In this document: in pieces, positions 1 to 9,598 of the stretch
How the letters are laid out: every line of letters starts with the position of its first letter
Position numbering within the stretch: position 1 is the first letter of the stretch
NCBI GenBank assembly: GCA_903896925.1
Contig: CAITZM010000013.1
Coordinates: 62,001 to 126,000 of the forward strand
Reading direction: 5' to 3'
DNA length: 64,000 nucleotides
Origin: an uncultured Lentisphaerota bacterium
Lineage (GTDB): Bacteria > Verrucomicrobiota > Kiritimatiellia > CAIQIC01
Made by a program: the position numbers and the translations under genes
Notes under the pieces: model-generated
The model's database searches: none
Seen by the model: the letters and a program-made list of their open reading frames with translations, nothing else
What the model was told of the DNA's origin: nothing

Positions 1-92
1 GGATGCAGATCGAGAGCGCCGTGCCGAAAGGCATGAAGATGCCCGATGCCTACAAGGCCAACCTCAAATTTCTGCGGGGCATCTTCGCCTGA
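1..92 (+). CDS. 3' end of a truncated CDS, function not established
   Basis: Only the last 29 codons are in the window; the frame runs from base 3 to a TGA at 90-92. The visible residues include VPKGMKMPDAYKANLKF and end LRGIFA. The style (a charged helix after an IES strand) resembles the final helix of xylose-isomerase-like TIM barrels, and the next gene is such a protein, but the fragment is too short to assign. Confidence 0.5.
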   Translation, partial: MQIESAVPKGMKMPDAYKANLKFLRGIFA

Positions 93-324
93 AGCGGCGA
101 ACTTGGAGGGGCGACACTCGTGTCGCCCTCTTCTCCGGCGGCAGGAGTGCCGCCGCTCCGATCTATGCAGACGGACTAACACCTTTAGAGATCACTCTGG
201 ACATCTTGGGTGGAATTGCTTTTATAGCAATCCTCGGAGGAGTGTGGCAGGCGGCGTGTTACTGTGTGCCAAATGAATCTTTTTCTGAGTCGAGTTTGGT
301 TAAAGAAACCGTTAATCTGCGTCC
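93..324. repeat. Intergenic spacer with a dispersed GC hairpin repeat
   Basis: No gene is seen. Bases 136-160 (CGGCGGCAGG AGTGCCGCCG CTCCG) are repeated exactly, in reverse complement, at 35581-35605. The upstream sequence at 110-127 (GGCGACACTC GTGTCGCC) is itself a hairpin. These are members of the dispersed short-palindrome families found throughout the window. Confidence 0.7.
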
Positions 325-1230
325 ATGATTAACAAATTGTCCAAGATGATCCATTGCCGCGGTCCGATGACTGCGTGGCGTTACACTTGCTTGATGGCGT
401 TGCTCGTCGCCGGCGTCGCGGCGCATGCGGCGGCGCCGTTCTTCCCGTTCTGCATCGACTGGCACGATGCGAAGAAGCGCGGGTTCGAGGAGCAGGCGGC
501 GATGCTCAAGGAGCTTGGCTACGACGGTGTCGGCCACATCTGGCTGCCGAAGGTCGCCGAGCGGATCAAGTCGCTCGACGCGGTGGGGCTCAAGCTCTAC
601 CAGATCACGATGCAGGTGAACCTCGCCCCGACGGCGAAGGCGCCTTATGACGAACCCATGTTCAAGGATGTGCTCGCGCTCATCAAGGGCCGGCATGTCC
701 AGTTCTGTCTGCTCCTCGGCGGCTACAAGCCGGGCGATCCGGCGGGCGAGGCACGCGGGGTGGAAGTTTTGCGGCACATGAGCGACCTCGCGAAGGAATC
801 CGGCTCGCAACTGCTGCTTTACCCACACGTCAACAACTGGATCGAGCGCGTCGAGTTCGCCTGCGCCGTCGCCGACAAGGTGGACCGCCCGAACGTTGGC
901 GTGATGTTCAACCTCTGCCGCTGGCTGCGCGCGGACACGTCGCGCGACTACCGGCCGCTGCTGCAGAAGGCGCTGCCGCGCCTCTGGGCCGTTTCCCTCA
1001 ACGGCGCCGACGAGCGCGACGACAAGCCCGGCTGGACCCATTACATCCAGCCGCTCGACGCCGGCAACTTCGACCTCGCCGCCTTCCTGCGCACGCTCAA
1101 GGAACTTGGCTACATCGGGCCGGTCGGACTCCAGTGCTTCGGCATCGGCGGCGATACCCGCGACCACCTCGCCCGCTCCATGGCCGCCTGGCGCAAGCTC
1201 AACGCGCAACTTGAAGAGAAGAAGAATTAG
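325..1230 (+). CDS. Exported sugar phosphate isomerase/epimerase-like TIM-barrel protein
   Basis: This 301-residue protein begins with an N-terminal signal peptide (hydrophobic core around residues 20-36, ending AAHAAA) followed by a fold typical of the xylose isomerase-like/AP endonuclease 2 TIM-barrel family: an early GYDGVGHIW strand, then LLLYPHVNNWIE, a VGVMFNLCRWL strand, and a final GPVGLQCFGIGGD strand with the usual terminal helix. Exported proteins of this kind accompany Gfo/Idh oxidoreductases and DUF1080 proteins in PVC-group genomes. The substrate is unknown. The start is uncertain: ATG at 325 gives a 14-residue longer N-terminus than ATG at 367, and neither has a strong Shine-Dalgarno. 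Confidence 0.8.
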   Translation: MINKLSKMIHCRGPMTAWRYTCLMALLVAGVAAHAAAPFFPFCIDWHDAKKRGFEEQAAMLKELGYDGVGHIWLPKVAERIKSLDAVGLKLYQITMQVNLAPTAKAPYDEPMFKDVLALIKGRHVQFCLLLGGYKPGDPAGEARGVEVLRHMSDLAKESGSQLLLYPHVNNWIERVEFACAVADKVDRPNVGVMFNLCRWLRADTSRDYRPLLQKALPRLWAVSLNGADERDDKPGWTHYIQPLDAGNFDLAAFLRTLKELGYIGPVGLQCFGIGGDTRDHLARSMAAWRKLNAQLEEKKN

Positions 1231-2069
1231 CCGCAAAAGAGCACAAAGATCACAAAGGTTTCATAGGTAGGGACGGCGCGCCGCGCCGTCCGCCAGACAA
1301 TCAAGTCTGCCACGAACACGGAATGATGCCTGGCCTAAACGGAATATAGGAAGAATGATGGTCTGAGTGCCGGTGGAATCCTTTCCCGTAGCCGCGTTCG
1401 TGCGAACGCGGCCCACCCAATCTTGCACCACCGCCGTTCGCACGTGTTGCGTGCTCGTCCCAACCGCACGGCTCGCGAGGACGCTCGCCCTCCCGGCGCG
1501 AAAGATTCCAGTGTGTTTGCAAAGCGCAGGCGAACTTCCCGCTAGCTGGCCGCGCCACAGACGCCTGCCCTCCACGCACTCTCCCGATACCTCGGATACC
1601 GAGGTATCGCTGCGCCGCCGTGGTGCCCACGCAACCACGTTTCGCGGCCTTACACTCACACCTGTGCAAGTGTGAGAGCGGTTTATAGGCCGCCAAGCCG
1701 GCCGTTTAAGGTTTCGGGAAGTTGGGGGAAAGTGAGGGCTCCGGTTCACAAGGTTCGGGTAACTTTCGTGCAGCGCCAGTTTGCTGCGCCCCTACCGTGC
1801 TGTTGCGGCGCAACTGTAGCGGCGGTCTGACGCAGGCTGACGTCGTCCGCCGTTTTCGTTGTTGCGCGCCATGTTTATATCCCGCAACCGGTCTTGACAT
1901 GGTCGTGCGGTGCATGGAGATTCGCGCATGTTCTTTGGGTGGCATTCTGAGGTTGTCAGGCGGCTCTCCGCCGTGGGCAGGTCCAAGACCTTGGCGGCCC
2001 AGCCGTCAGCACCGCAATTCGCTAATGGTGTCCAATCGGCAATCTGAAAGCAAAAATCAAGGAGGAGTC
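1231..2069. repeat. 839-bp intergenic region rich in palindromic repeats, no gene seen
   Basis: No convincing gene. Recognisable pieces are a GCACAAAGATCACAAAGG stretch (1239-1258), a GC palindrome (1267-1288), GCCGCGTTCG-TG-CGAACGCGGC (1391-1412, also at 62999-63020 and, diverged, at 62874-62895), a CTCGGATACCGAG palindrome near 1591, and CTCACACC-TGTGCA-AGTGTGAG (1655-1676, also at 3661-3682). An in-frame extension of the next gene back to 1722 is open but reads through this repeat DNA and has no protein character. Confidence 0.7.
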
Positions 2070-3578
2070 ATGAACGTTCGCCCCATCCAGGAAGACGACA
2101 TCGAAGCCGTCATCAAGTTGTTTCGTGAAAATTACGGCCCCGATTATGCGATGCCCGAATTTTACGATCCGCAGTGGGTCAAGCGCGGCATCTATTCCGA
2201 CCACATCATCTGGCTCGTTGTCGAGGAGGAAGGCCGGATCGTGGCCTCGGGCGCGTGCATCCTCAACTTCGGCGATTACACCGACTTCATCGGCGAAATC
2301 GGGCGCGTCGTCGTCGACCCGGAGACGGCGGGCAAAGGCCTGGGCGGGGTGATCCTGTCCGCCCTCGTCGAGGCCGCCGACCAACGCGTCGAGTTCGCCT
2401 TTGCCGAGGCGCGCACCGTGCATCCCAAAACGCAAAAGATCAACGACCATCTCGGACTGGTCGCGCTCGGTTTTCTCCCGATGCACTACAAGATGAAATG
2501 GCGCGAGAGCCTCGTGCTGGAAGGACAGCTCTTCGGCAACGGGCGTGCGTTGCGCCGCGAGGTCCCGCCCGAGGTCATCCCGGCGGTGGCGCCGCTCGCG
2601 CGCTTGTCGCTGCAGAACCTCGCGCTCGATCCGGTCGTCAACGTCAGCGAAAACGAACGCGCCTATCCTCTGGACCAGGCCTTCGAGATCCAGCCGCTCA
2701 CCGCGGCCGAGTTGCTCCGCGTGCTCAAAATCGAACAGGGCGGCTTGTCCGAAGCCGAGGTGTTCGGAGGCATGCATCTCGACGAAGGCATCCCGCGGTT
2801 GCGGGCGCACAACGGCAACTATGTGGTCGCGCAGGAAGGCGGGCGCACACTGGGCGCAGTGGGCTTTGTGCATAATGAACGCAACGAGAGCGTGCGCCTG
2901 GTGGAATTGATCGCGCAAGAACCTGCGGTCAAAGGCAGCCTCGTGCGCTGGGCGGTGGAGCACGCGCAGACCGCCTTGGACGCCCGGGTGATTGAAGTGG
3001 ATGTCAGCGCCTACAGCCCGCGCATGCAACAGACGCTGTACGCCATGGGGTTCCTGCCGACCGCGTATATTCCCGGCATGGTCCTCCATCATGCCGCGCG
3101 CTATGACGTGGTGAAATTTGCCAAGCTGAACGCGCCGTGGGACCTCGGGCCCATGGAACTGACCGAGAACTCGCGTAAATATTATGACCTCGTCGTGCCC
3201 GCCTTCATCAAGGCTTCGGCCGCACACGAAGACCGCCTGCGCGCGCTCCAGACGCCCGTCCTGAAGAATCTGACCCCGTTCGAGATCTATCTGGTGAACC
3301 AGACGGGCGCGGCGGTTGATGTCCCGCAAGGCGGTGGACTGGCACCGGATGCGCTTTACCTGGTGGTCACCGGCGCGCTCCGCAGCGGCGAACGCGTGGT
3401 CGGTCCTGGCGGGGTGTTGGGTGCGGGGCTGGTGTTTGGCGAGCGCCACGACACGGGCGTGGTGGCGCTGGAGCCTTCGCGGGTGATGACCTTGACCAAG
3501 GCCGGGTTGGATGCCGTCTGCGAAGCCTATCCGCGCCTGGGCCTGAAGTTGTACCGGAATCTGGCAGCGTTGCGCTGA
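2070..3578 (+). CDS. GNAT acetyltransferase-like protein with C-terminal cyclic-nucleotide-binding-like domain
   Basis: The 502-residue protein has an N-terminal GNAT domain (about residues 1-150) with acetyl-CoA motif A visible as VVVDPETAGKGLGG. Residues 200-350 look like a second, degenerate GNAT-like module. The last 120 residues (DALYLVVTGALRSGERVVG, then LGAGLVFGERHDTGVVA and ALEPSRVMTL) read like a cNMP-binding beta-roll of the Crp type, without an obvious phosphate-binding arginine cassette. The start was set at the ATG preceded by a perfect GGAGGAG, although the frame is open to 1722. The acceptor substrate is unknown. The gene stands alone between repeat-rich spacers. Confidence 0.75.
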   Translation: MNVRPIQEDDIEAVIKLFRENYGPDYAMPEFYDPQWVKRGIYSDHIIWLVVEEEGRIVASGACILNFGDYTDFIGEIGRVVVDPETAGKGLGGVILSALVEAADQRVEFAFAEARTVHPKTQKINDHLGLVALGFLPMHYKMKWRESLVLEGQLFGNGRALRREVPPEVIPAVAPLARLSLQNLALDPVVNVSENERAYPLDQAFEIQPLTAAELLRVLKIEQGGLSEAEVFGGMHLDEGIPRLRAHNGNYVVAQEGGRTLGAVGFVHNERNESVRLVELIAQEPAVKGSLVRWAVEHAQTALDARVIEVDVSAYSPRMQQTLYAMGFLPTAYIPGMVLHHAARYDVVKFAKLNAPWDLGPMELTENSRKYYDLVVPAFIKASAAHEDRLRALQTPVLKNLTPFEIYLVNQTGAAVDVPQGGGLAPDALYLVVTGALRSGERVVGPGGVLGAGLVFGERHDTGVVALEPSRVMTLTKAGLDAVCEAYPRLGLKLYRNLAALR

Positions 3579-3945
3579 AACCGGCCCGCATTTTCGATTG
3601 GCGAGGCATGACACAGTCACCCACTGGTTTCTTCCCGTAGCCGCGCCTCGCGCGCCTACGCTCACACCTGTACAAGTGTGAGCGTGGGCTTGGGGCCGGC
3701 CGGAGCGGTTACGACCACGCTCGTCATCCGTACACCGAGGCGCAGCAGGACTGCACCCCTGCCGTCATAGCTGCGGCGCGGCTGTAGCGGCGGTCTGTGA
3801 CCGCCGTTACCGGTGCCGGCCGCGGGATGCGCGCGGTCTTCCAACTTGTTCCGACCGCGCCGGCCGTGCTACTTTCCGCGCCGTTTAACGGCTTGAACTG
3901 AGCCGCCGCGGTTAAGAGGTCGCTGTAAACAATTGTGACGCATCC
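3579..3945. repeat. 367-bp intergenic region with palindromic repeats
   Basis: No gene is seen. It contains GTAGCCGCGCC...GCGCGCCTAC (3637-3659), directly followed by the near-perfect palindrome CTCACACC-TGTACA-AGTGTGAG (3661-3682); the two families are also associated near 1.4-1.7 kb. A CTGCGGCGCGGCTGTAGCGG-type hairpin follows near 3770-3790. Confidence 0.65.
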
Positions 3946-5238
3946 ATGGCATCCCCTCAGACCATCCGAGCCCTCTGTTTATTCATTGTGAATGTCTGTG
4001 TGCTGGCGGCTGTGGCGGGTTGCGGCGGGTCGGAGCGCGGGGCTGCGCCGCCTGCGCAGCGCTTGTCGCAGGCGGTCTATGTCTGGCAGCGGCAGTGGAA
4101 CGCAGCCGTGCAGGCGGCCGTGCGCGAGGCCGCGGGCACCGCGGACGGGTTCGTCGCGCTTGCCGGCGAGGTCCAGTGGACCCGGGGCCGCCCGCACGTG
4201 GCGAAAGTGGAGGTCGATTACGCTGGTTTGAAGGCGGCGTCGAAGCCGGTGGGGCTGGCCATCCGTATCGGGGAGCATGCGGGCCTGTTCAGCCGGGACG
4301 AAGCGGGCACGCGCTTTCTGGAGACGTTCGCCGCGCAGGTGGTGGCCGAGGCGCGGGGCCGCGGGTTGCGCGTGGCCGAACTGCAGATCGATTGCGACTG
4401 CGCCACGTCGCAGCTGGCGGACTACACGTTCCTGATCGGGCGGCTCAAGCAGGCCGTGGCCGTGCCGCTGGTCATCACGGCGCTGCCCTGCTGGCTGGGC
4501 AGTGCGGCGTTCGCGAAGCTCGCCCGGAGTGCGGATGGTTTTGTCCTGCAGGTGCATTCGCTGGAAAAACCGCAGGCAGTGGGGCAGGGGTTGACCTTGT
4601 GCGATCCGATCCGGGCGGCCGCGTGGGTCGAACAGGCGGGCCGGCTGGGCGTGCCGTTTCGCGTGGCGCTGCCCACCTACGGCTATCTCGCGGCGTTTTC
4701 CGGGGAGGGCCGGTTGCTGGGCATTTCTGCGGAAGGGCCCGCGCGGTCGTGGGGCGACCAGGCGCGGTTGGTGGCGGTGCGCGCCGATCCGGCGGGCTTG
4801 GCCCGGTTGCTCCGGGACTGGAACGCGCAACGGACGCCGTATCTGACGGGGGTCGTCTGGTATCGCCTGCCGGTCCACGGCGACCGCCTGAATTGGCAGT
4901 GGCGCACGCTCGCGGCGCTCATGAGCGGCCGGGCGCTGATCGAGCGCGTCACCTGTCGTGTGGCCTATCCCGAGCCGCCGCTCGCGGAGGTGGCACTCGT
5001 CAATGAAGGCCAGATCGATGTCCTCCCGCGCGGCACGCTCGACCTGCAGTGGAGCGCTGGCCGGATGCTCGGTGGCGATGGGCTTTCCGGCTATGAACTG
5101 GAGCGGGTTGGGGAACAGCGGGCGCGCTTGCACTATGCCGGCAGCGGGTCGGCGCGCGTGGTCGGGGCCGGGGAGCAGTGGCCGGTGGCGTGGTTGCGTT
5201 TCGATCGGAAAACGGAGGTACAGGTGCATGAGGAATAA
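3946..5238 (+). CDS. DUF3142 domain lipoprotein
   Basis: This 430-residue protein starts with a lipoprotein signal (lipobox AVAGC, Cys26). The conserved DUF3142 opening VYVWQRQWN follows at about residue 44, and the rest has TIM-barrel character: GLAIRIGEHAG, ELQIDCDCATSQL, VPLVITALPCWLG and GFVLQVHSLEKP strands, then VWYRLP near residue 305. DUF3142 has no established activity; the family resembles glycoside-hydrolase-like barrels. The gene overlaps the next one by 11 bp, so the two lipoproteins are probably translationally coupled and may work together at the outer membrane. Confidence 0.8.
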   Translation: MASPQTIRALCLFIVNVCVLAAVAGCGGSERGAAPPAQRLSQAVYVWQRQWNAAVQAAVREAAGTADGFVALAGEVQWTRGRPHVAKVEVDYAGLKAASKPVGLAIRIGEHAGLFSRDEAGTRFLETFAAQVVAEARGRGLRVAELQIDCDCATSQLADYTFLIGRLKQAVAVPLVITALPCWLGSAAFAKLARSADGFVLQVHSLEKPQAVGQGLTLCDPIRAAAWVEQAGRLGVPFRVALPTYGYLAAFSGEGRLLGISAEGPARSWGDQARLVAVRADPAGLARLLRDWNAQRTPYLTGVVWYRLPVHGDRLNWQWRTLAALMSGRALIERVTCRVAYPEPPLAEVALVNEGQIDVLPRGTLDLQWSAGRMLGGDGLSGYELERVGEQRARLHYAGSGSARVVGAGEQWPVAWLRFDRKTEVQVHEE

Positions 5239-7369
5239 CCGTGAACTGAGTCCCGTCGGAATCATCTCGATATTTTGTACAGCGAGTGCCGTCGCCTGCG
5301 GGCCTAACTTTCCGAACTGCCTGCTCGATAACGGCGACGCCGCCGTGACGCAGGCGCCGGTGGCCGTATTCACGCAGGAGATCGAACGGCTGTCGCCGAC
5401 CAACGCGGTGCCGTTCAAGGTCAAGGGGCTGCCGGCGGACGAGCTGGACTATCGGGAGGCCGTGATGCGCCTCGATCTCAAGGAGGTCGCAGAAACGGCG
5501 CGCCACGGTGCGGGTGTTTCGCAGGCGGACTTGGCCGCCTATCGAAAGGCGCGCGAAGCCATGTTCGACTACGATCAGGCGCGGGGTCCCGCTCCCCGCT
5601 GGGATGACCGGGAAGCGCGCAAGCCGCGGTCGGCGTTTGTCGCGCCTGTCGTGCCGGAGTTCCGCGGGGTGGCGCGGGAGTTCAGCGACTATTTGCAAGG
5701 TTCGATCCGCTGGTATCAAGGCCAGACCAACGCCGCCATCGGCGCGTGGAGCGCGCTGCTCGCGCGGCCGCTGGAAGAGCGGCACCAGCGCTCGACCTGG
5801 GCGGCCTTCATGCTCGGCAAGGCGTATCTGGGCCAGCGAAAATGGGCGGAAGCGGTGACGCATTTTCAGCTGGTGCGCCGGCTGGCGCGGGAAGGCCTGG
5901 CCGATGACCTGGGCCTCGCCGCCTCGAGCTATGGCTGGGAGGCGCGCGCGGAGTTGGACCGGAAGAACACCGGCAGGGCTCTGGCCCTGTATCTCGATCA
6001 GCTGGCCACGGGGGATGACACGGCGATGGACTCCCTGAAATATGTGGCCGAGCACGCCTGGGACTTGCCGGCGGAGCGGCAGGCCGAACTGGTCAGAAAC
6101 GCGCCGGCACGCAGGGTGCTCGTGGCCTACGCGCTGTCCCAGCAGGCGACCAGCGGCGGTCTCATGTCCAAGGCCTGCAGGGCGTTCCTGGCCGCGGTCG
6201 AAGCGGCGGGGCTTCCGCTCATGGAAGAGGCGGACCGGCTGGCATGGGCGGCCTATCGGGCTGGCGACATGACCCTGGCGGGGCGGTTCCTCGTGCTGGC
6301 GCCGCGCGACTCGGTGATGACGCAATTCCTGGAGAGCAAACTGCTGTTGAGGCAGGGCCGGGAACAAGAGGCGATGGAGACGATGGCCCGCCTTGCGCGG
6401 CTGCTCCCGGAAAGAACGGCGCGGCACGGTGATTTGCCCATGTACGGGGAGGACTTTCCGGTCTGGGAGTTGTGCCGTGAACCGCTGGGCGACCGCCTGC
6501 GCGGTGAACTGGGCGTGCTGCATCTGGCGCGGCGCGAGTTTGTGCAGGCGCTGGACCAGCTTTATCGCGGCGGCTACTGGGAGGATGCCGCCTATGTGGC
6601 CGAGCGCGTGCTGACCAGCGGCGAACTGCAGGCCTATGTGGACAAAAACTGCCCGGAGGAAGCGCTTGCGCCGCGGGCGTCGCAAGCGCAACGCCCGGAC
6701 GGCGACGAGCCGCCCGTGGCAGGCGATGGACTGCGGTATGTCCTGGGCCGCCGGCTCGTGCGCGCGGGTGCGTATGCCCAGGCCCGGCCCTATCTGCCGC
6801 CGGAGTTGCGGCCCGTGCTGGCGGCCTATGCGCGGCACCAGCGCGTGGGCAATGACGCGCACGCCAGCCGCGCCCAGCGCGCCGACGCGCTGTGGAAAGC
6901 CGCGTGCATCGCGCGCTATGTGGGCATGGAACTGATGGGGACCGAAGTGGATCCTGACTGGACGCTCTACCAGGGCGCGTACGAATGCGCCGTGCTCTCG
7001 GGGTTGCGCGCCCGGCCGGGTTGGGCCGTTCGGGTGCCGGCGTCGGCCAAGGAGCTCGAGCTCGCGCGGCAGAGCGCGCCGACGCCGTACAGCCGTTTCC
7101 ACTACCGCGCCATCGCCCACAACCTCGCCTGGCGCGCCGCCCTGCTCATGCCCGACGAGTCCGCGCCGACGGCCGAGGTGCTGTGCACGGCGGGCGGCTG
7201 GTTGATCAGGGACTTCGAGCGGGGCGACGCGGACCGCTTCTATAAGGCGCTGGTGAAACGTTGCGGCCAGACGACCGCGCTGGGCCGGCAAGCGGGCAAG
7301 CTGCACTGGTTTCCAGATAGGAAAGTGGACCGGAAGAAGCTGTTGGATGACGCGACGGAGGCCCGGTAG
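5228..7369 (+). CDS. Large helical-repeat (TPR-like) lipoprotein
   Basis: The 713-residue protein starts at ATG 5228 inside the end of the DUF3142 gene; an in-frame GTG at 4958 lies within that gene and is rejected. A lipoprotein-type signal (SAVAC, Cys24) leads straight into GPNFPN and LLDNGDAAV. The remainder is alpha-helical with repeat character (for example QRKWAEAVTHFQLVRRLA and QGREQEAMETMARLARLL), as in TPR/Sel1-like solenoids. Conserved pairing with a DUF3142 lipoprotein suggests a partner role, but no reaction can be assigned. Confidence 0.75.
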   Translation: MRNNRELSPVGIISIFCTASAVACGPNFPNCLLDNGDAAVTQAPVAVFTQEIERLSPTNAVPFKVKGLPADELDYREAVMRLDLKEVAETARHGAGVSQADLAAYRKAREAMFDYDQARGPAPRWDDREARKPRSAFVAPVVPEFRGVAREFSDYLQGSIRWYQGQTNAAIGAWSALLARPLEERHQRSTWAAFMLGKAYLGQRKWAEAVTHFQLVRRLAREGLADDLGLAASSYGWEARAELDRKNTGRALALYLDQLATGDDTAMDSLKYVAEHAWDLPAERQAELVRNAPARRVLVAYALSQQATSGGLMSKACRAFLAAVEAAGLPLMEEADRLAWAAYRAGDMTLAGRFLVLAPRDSVMTQFLESKLLLRQGREQEAMETMARLARLLPERTARHGDLPMYGEDFPVWELCREPLGDRLRGELGVLHLARREFVQALDQLYRGGYWEDAAYVAERVLTSGELQAYVDKNCPEEALAPRASQAQRPDGDEPPVAGDGLRYVLGRRLVRAGAYAQARPYLPPELRPVLAAYARHQRVGNDAHASRAQRADALWKAACIARYVGMELMGTEVDPDWTLYQGAYECAVLSGLRARPGWAVRVPASAKELELARQSAPTPYSRFHYRAIAHNLAWRAALLMPDESAPTAEVLCTAGGWLIRDFERGDADRFYKALVKRCGQTTALGRQAGKLHWFPDRKVDRKKLLDDATEAR

Positions 7370-7538
7370 CGTGATCGGGCCCCGGTGTCGTCGGACCTGA
7401 CGGCCCGGCGGAGGGTGGGGGGGCGGCGGCGGTGCCTGTCCTGGAGGGGGCGGCACCGGCGGGAAGTTTACTTTTCGGGTTTTGCATTTTACATTCCAAC
7501 CCGTGGCGGCTACAAACGCCGCGCCTTGTGGTGACAAC

Positions 7539-9470
7539 ATGGACCATTTCAGCCGGAGAAAATTTTTGGCGGCGGGCGCGCTCGGCGGCGCGGGCTGGCT
7601 CGCGGGCCGGGCCTGGCCGGCGCGGGCCATGCCCCTCGCGGAGCCGTCGAAGGTGGCGGTGGTGCCTGCCGGCGTGTTCGGCGGGTATGCCCAGGACCTG
7701 CTGGTGGAGTGGGGCCTGGGCCTGCTCAAGCTGCAGAACACCGATGCCTCGAAACCCGCGGAGTTCGGCGCGTTCCGCTGCCCGGCTTGCGGGATGTTGC
7801 ATGGCCGCTGCGGGGACGCCACGCTGCCGCTGCTCTACCTGGCCCAGTTGACGCAGCGGCAGGCGTTCCTCGATGCGGCCCTGCGCGTGCGGACGTGGAT
7901 GCAGAACGTCGATGCGCCCGATGGCGCCTGGCTGAACGACCCCGGCACCGCCCACACCTGGAAGGGCATCACGGTCTTCGGCGCCATTTCCCTGGCGGAG
8001 TCGCTGCACTATCACGGCCACCTGCTCGAGCCGGCGGTCCGCAAGGCGTGGCTCGAGCGATTGCGCAAGGCGGCCAACTTCATCAATGACAATTTCCACT
8101 GGAACAACTATTCCAACGTCAACTATCCGGTGACGGCGTCCTACGCGCTGGCGCTGTGCGGGCGCGTGGTCGGCGATCACGGGCTGGTGGAGCGCGGCCG
8201 CCTCTTCGCGATGCGCGCGCTGGAATTCGTGACCAGGCCGAGCCGCCTGTTCTACGGGGAGGGCAAGCCCTATGAGCAGCGCTCGCCGAAACAATGCCTG
8301 CCGGTGGACCTGGGCTACAATGTCGCGGAGTCGCTGCAGGCGCTGGCGCAGTATGCCCTGTTCATGCGCGAGGAGGACATCCTCAAGCCGGTGCTCGCCA
8401 CGCTCAAGGCGCATCTCGAATTCCTGCTCCCCGACGGCGGCTGGGACAACAGCTGGGGGACGCGCAGTTACAAGTGGACGTGGTGGGGCAGCCGCACCAC
8501 CGATGGCAGCGTGCCGGCCTATGCGCTGCTGGCCAGGCGCGCGCCGGAATTCGCGGCGGCGGCGATCATCAACCTCAAGCAGTTGCACGCCTGCACGCAT
8601 GACGGACTGCTGCACGGTGGCCCGCACTTGCACGCGCACGGCCTGCCGCCGTGCGTCCACCACACCCTCTGCCACGCCAAGGGGCTGGCCTCGATGCTGG
8701 ACCATCCCCAGTTCGACCCGAATCTGACCGCTGGTGCGCTGCCGCCGCGCGTCACGGCGCAGGGCTTGAAATTCTTTCCCGAGATCCAGGTCTGGCTGGC
8801 CGCCACCGGGCTGTGGCGCGGCACGGTGTCCGGCTATGACTGGTTCAATATCAAGCCGCAGATGGCCACCGTGCAGGCGACCGGCGGCGCGCTGGGCCTG
8901 CTCTGGCACGGCCAGGTCGGCGCGGTGCTGTGCGCGAGCCTGGCCGAATATGTGCCCTGGGAGCCGCAGAACATGCCGCAGCTCGACGGCCCTGATTTCC
9001 CGCTGACTCCGCGCCTCGAGCGCTTCGAGAAGGGCGTGCGGTACACCAACATTTTCGACGGCGGCGCAACGATCAAGGCGAGCGAGCGTTCCGGTACGGT
9101 CGTGTTCGTCGTGCAGGCGCGGCTGCTCGCGAGCGCGGTGGGAAAAGCGCCGCCTGACGCCACCCCTTGCCAGCTGGAATATCAGTTCACGCCGCAGGGC
9201 CTCCAGATCGAGACGCGGTGCGACGGGCCGCACTGCCTGATGCTGCCGCTGATTGCGCTGCGCACGGAGCGCGCGGACCAGCCGGCGGCGAGCACGGTGA
9301 CGATTGCGCGCGCCGGCGGCACGGTGCGCGTGGAGGCGGCCACCCCGCTGCGGGTCGAAGGCGGCCTGGAGCGGCGGGTGTTCAATCCCGTGCCCGGCTT
9401 CGAGGCGTTGCCGGTCGCAGTCACGCCCGACGCCGCGGGCCGCTGCCGCGTCACCATCAGCGTGACGTGA
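7539..9470 (+). CDS. Tat-exported protein resembling six-hairpin glycosidases
   Basis: The 643-residue protein starts at ATG 7539 (the frame is open further upstream but lacks protein character), giving a Tat signal SRRKFLAAGAL. After it comes an FRCPACGMLHGR segment with a CxxC pair, then repeated helical hairpins: WMQNVDAPDGAWLNDPGT, FINDNFHWNNYSNVNYP and FLLPDGGWDNSWGTR. This pattern and length are typical of (alpha/alpha)6-toroid carbohydrate enzymes such as unsaturated glucuronyl hydrolases, heparinase-like lyases and GH127-type proteins, followed by a beta-sandwich C-terminus. No catalytic pair can be named with certainty. The neighbours fit polysaccharide use. Confidence 0.65.
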   Translation: MDHFSRRKFLAAGALGGAGWLAGRAWPARAMPLAEPSKVAVVPAGVFGGYAQDLLVEWGLGLLKLQNTDASKPAEFGAFRCPACGMLHGRCGDATLPLLYLAQLTQRQAFLDAALRVRTWMQNVDAPDGAWLNDPGTAHTWKGITVFGAISLAESLHYHGHLLEPAVRKAWLERLRKAANFINDNFHWNNYSNVNYPVTASYALALCGRVVGDHGLVERGRLFAMRALEFVTRPSRLFYGEGKPYEQRSPKQCLPVDLGYNVAESLQALAQYALFMREEDILKPVLATLKAHLEFLLPDGGWDNSWGTRSYKWTWWGSRTTDGSVPAYALLARRAPEFAAAAIINLKQLHACTHDGLLHGGPHLHAHGLPPCVHHTLCHAKGLASMLDHPQFDPNLTAGALPPRVTAQGLKFFPEIQVWLAATGLWRGTVSGYDWFNIKPQMATVQATGGALGLLWHGQVGAVLCASLAEYVPWEPQNMPQLDGPDFPLTPRLERFEKGVRYTNIFDGGATIKASERSGTVVFVVQARLLASAVGKAPPDATPCQLEYQFTPQGLQIETRCDGPHCLMLPLIALRTERADQPAASTVTIARAGGTVRVEAATPLRVEGGLERRVFNPVPGFEALPVAVTPDAAGRCRVTISVT

Positions 9471-9598
9471 CTTACAATACAACCGGCGGTGTTGCGTTAT
9501 TTTGACGGCTCGGCGCTATCCGGGGAAAATTTCAACAAAGACGCTGGACGCTGCGCGGAGCTTTTAGTAAAGAACATCGCAACGAAAGGAAGCATGGA

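Noticed and set aside
1722-2069. N-terminal extension of the GNAT gene by 116 codons
   Set aside because: It translates repeat DNA, and a perfect GGAGGAG precedes ATG 2070.
5000-7822. 940-codon minus-strand frame opposite the repeat lipoprotein
   Set aside because: Shadow of the plus-strand genes; it crosses three gene boundaries and shows no protein family character.
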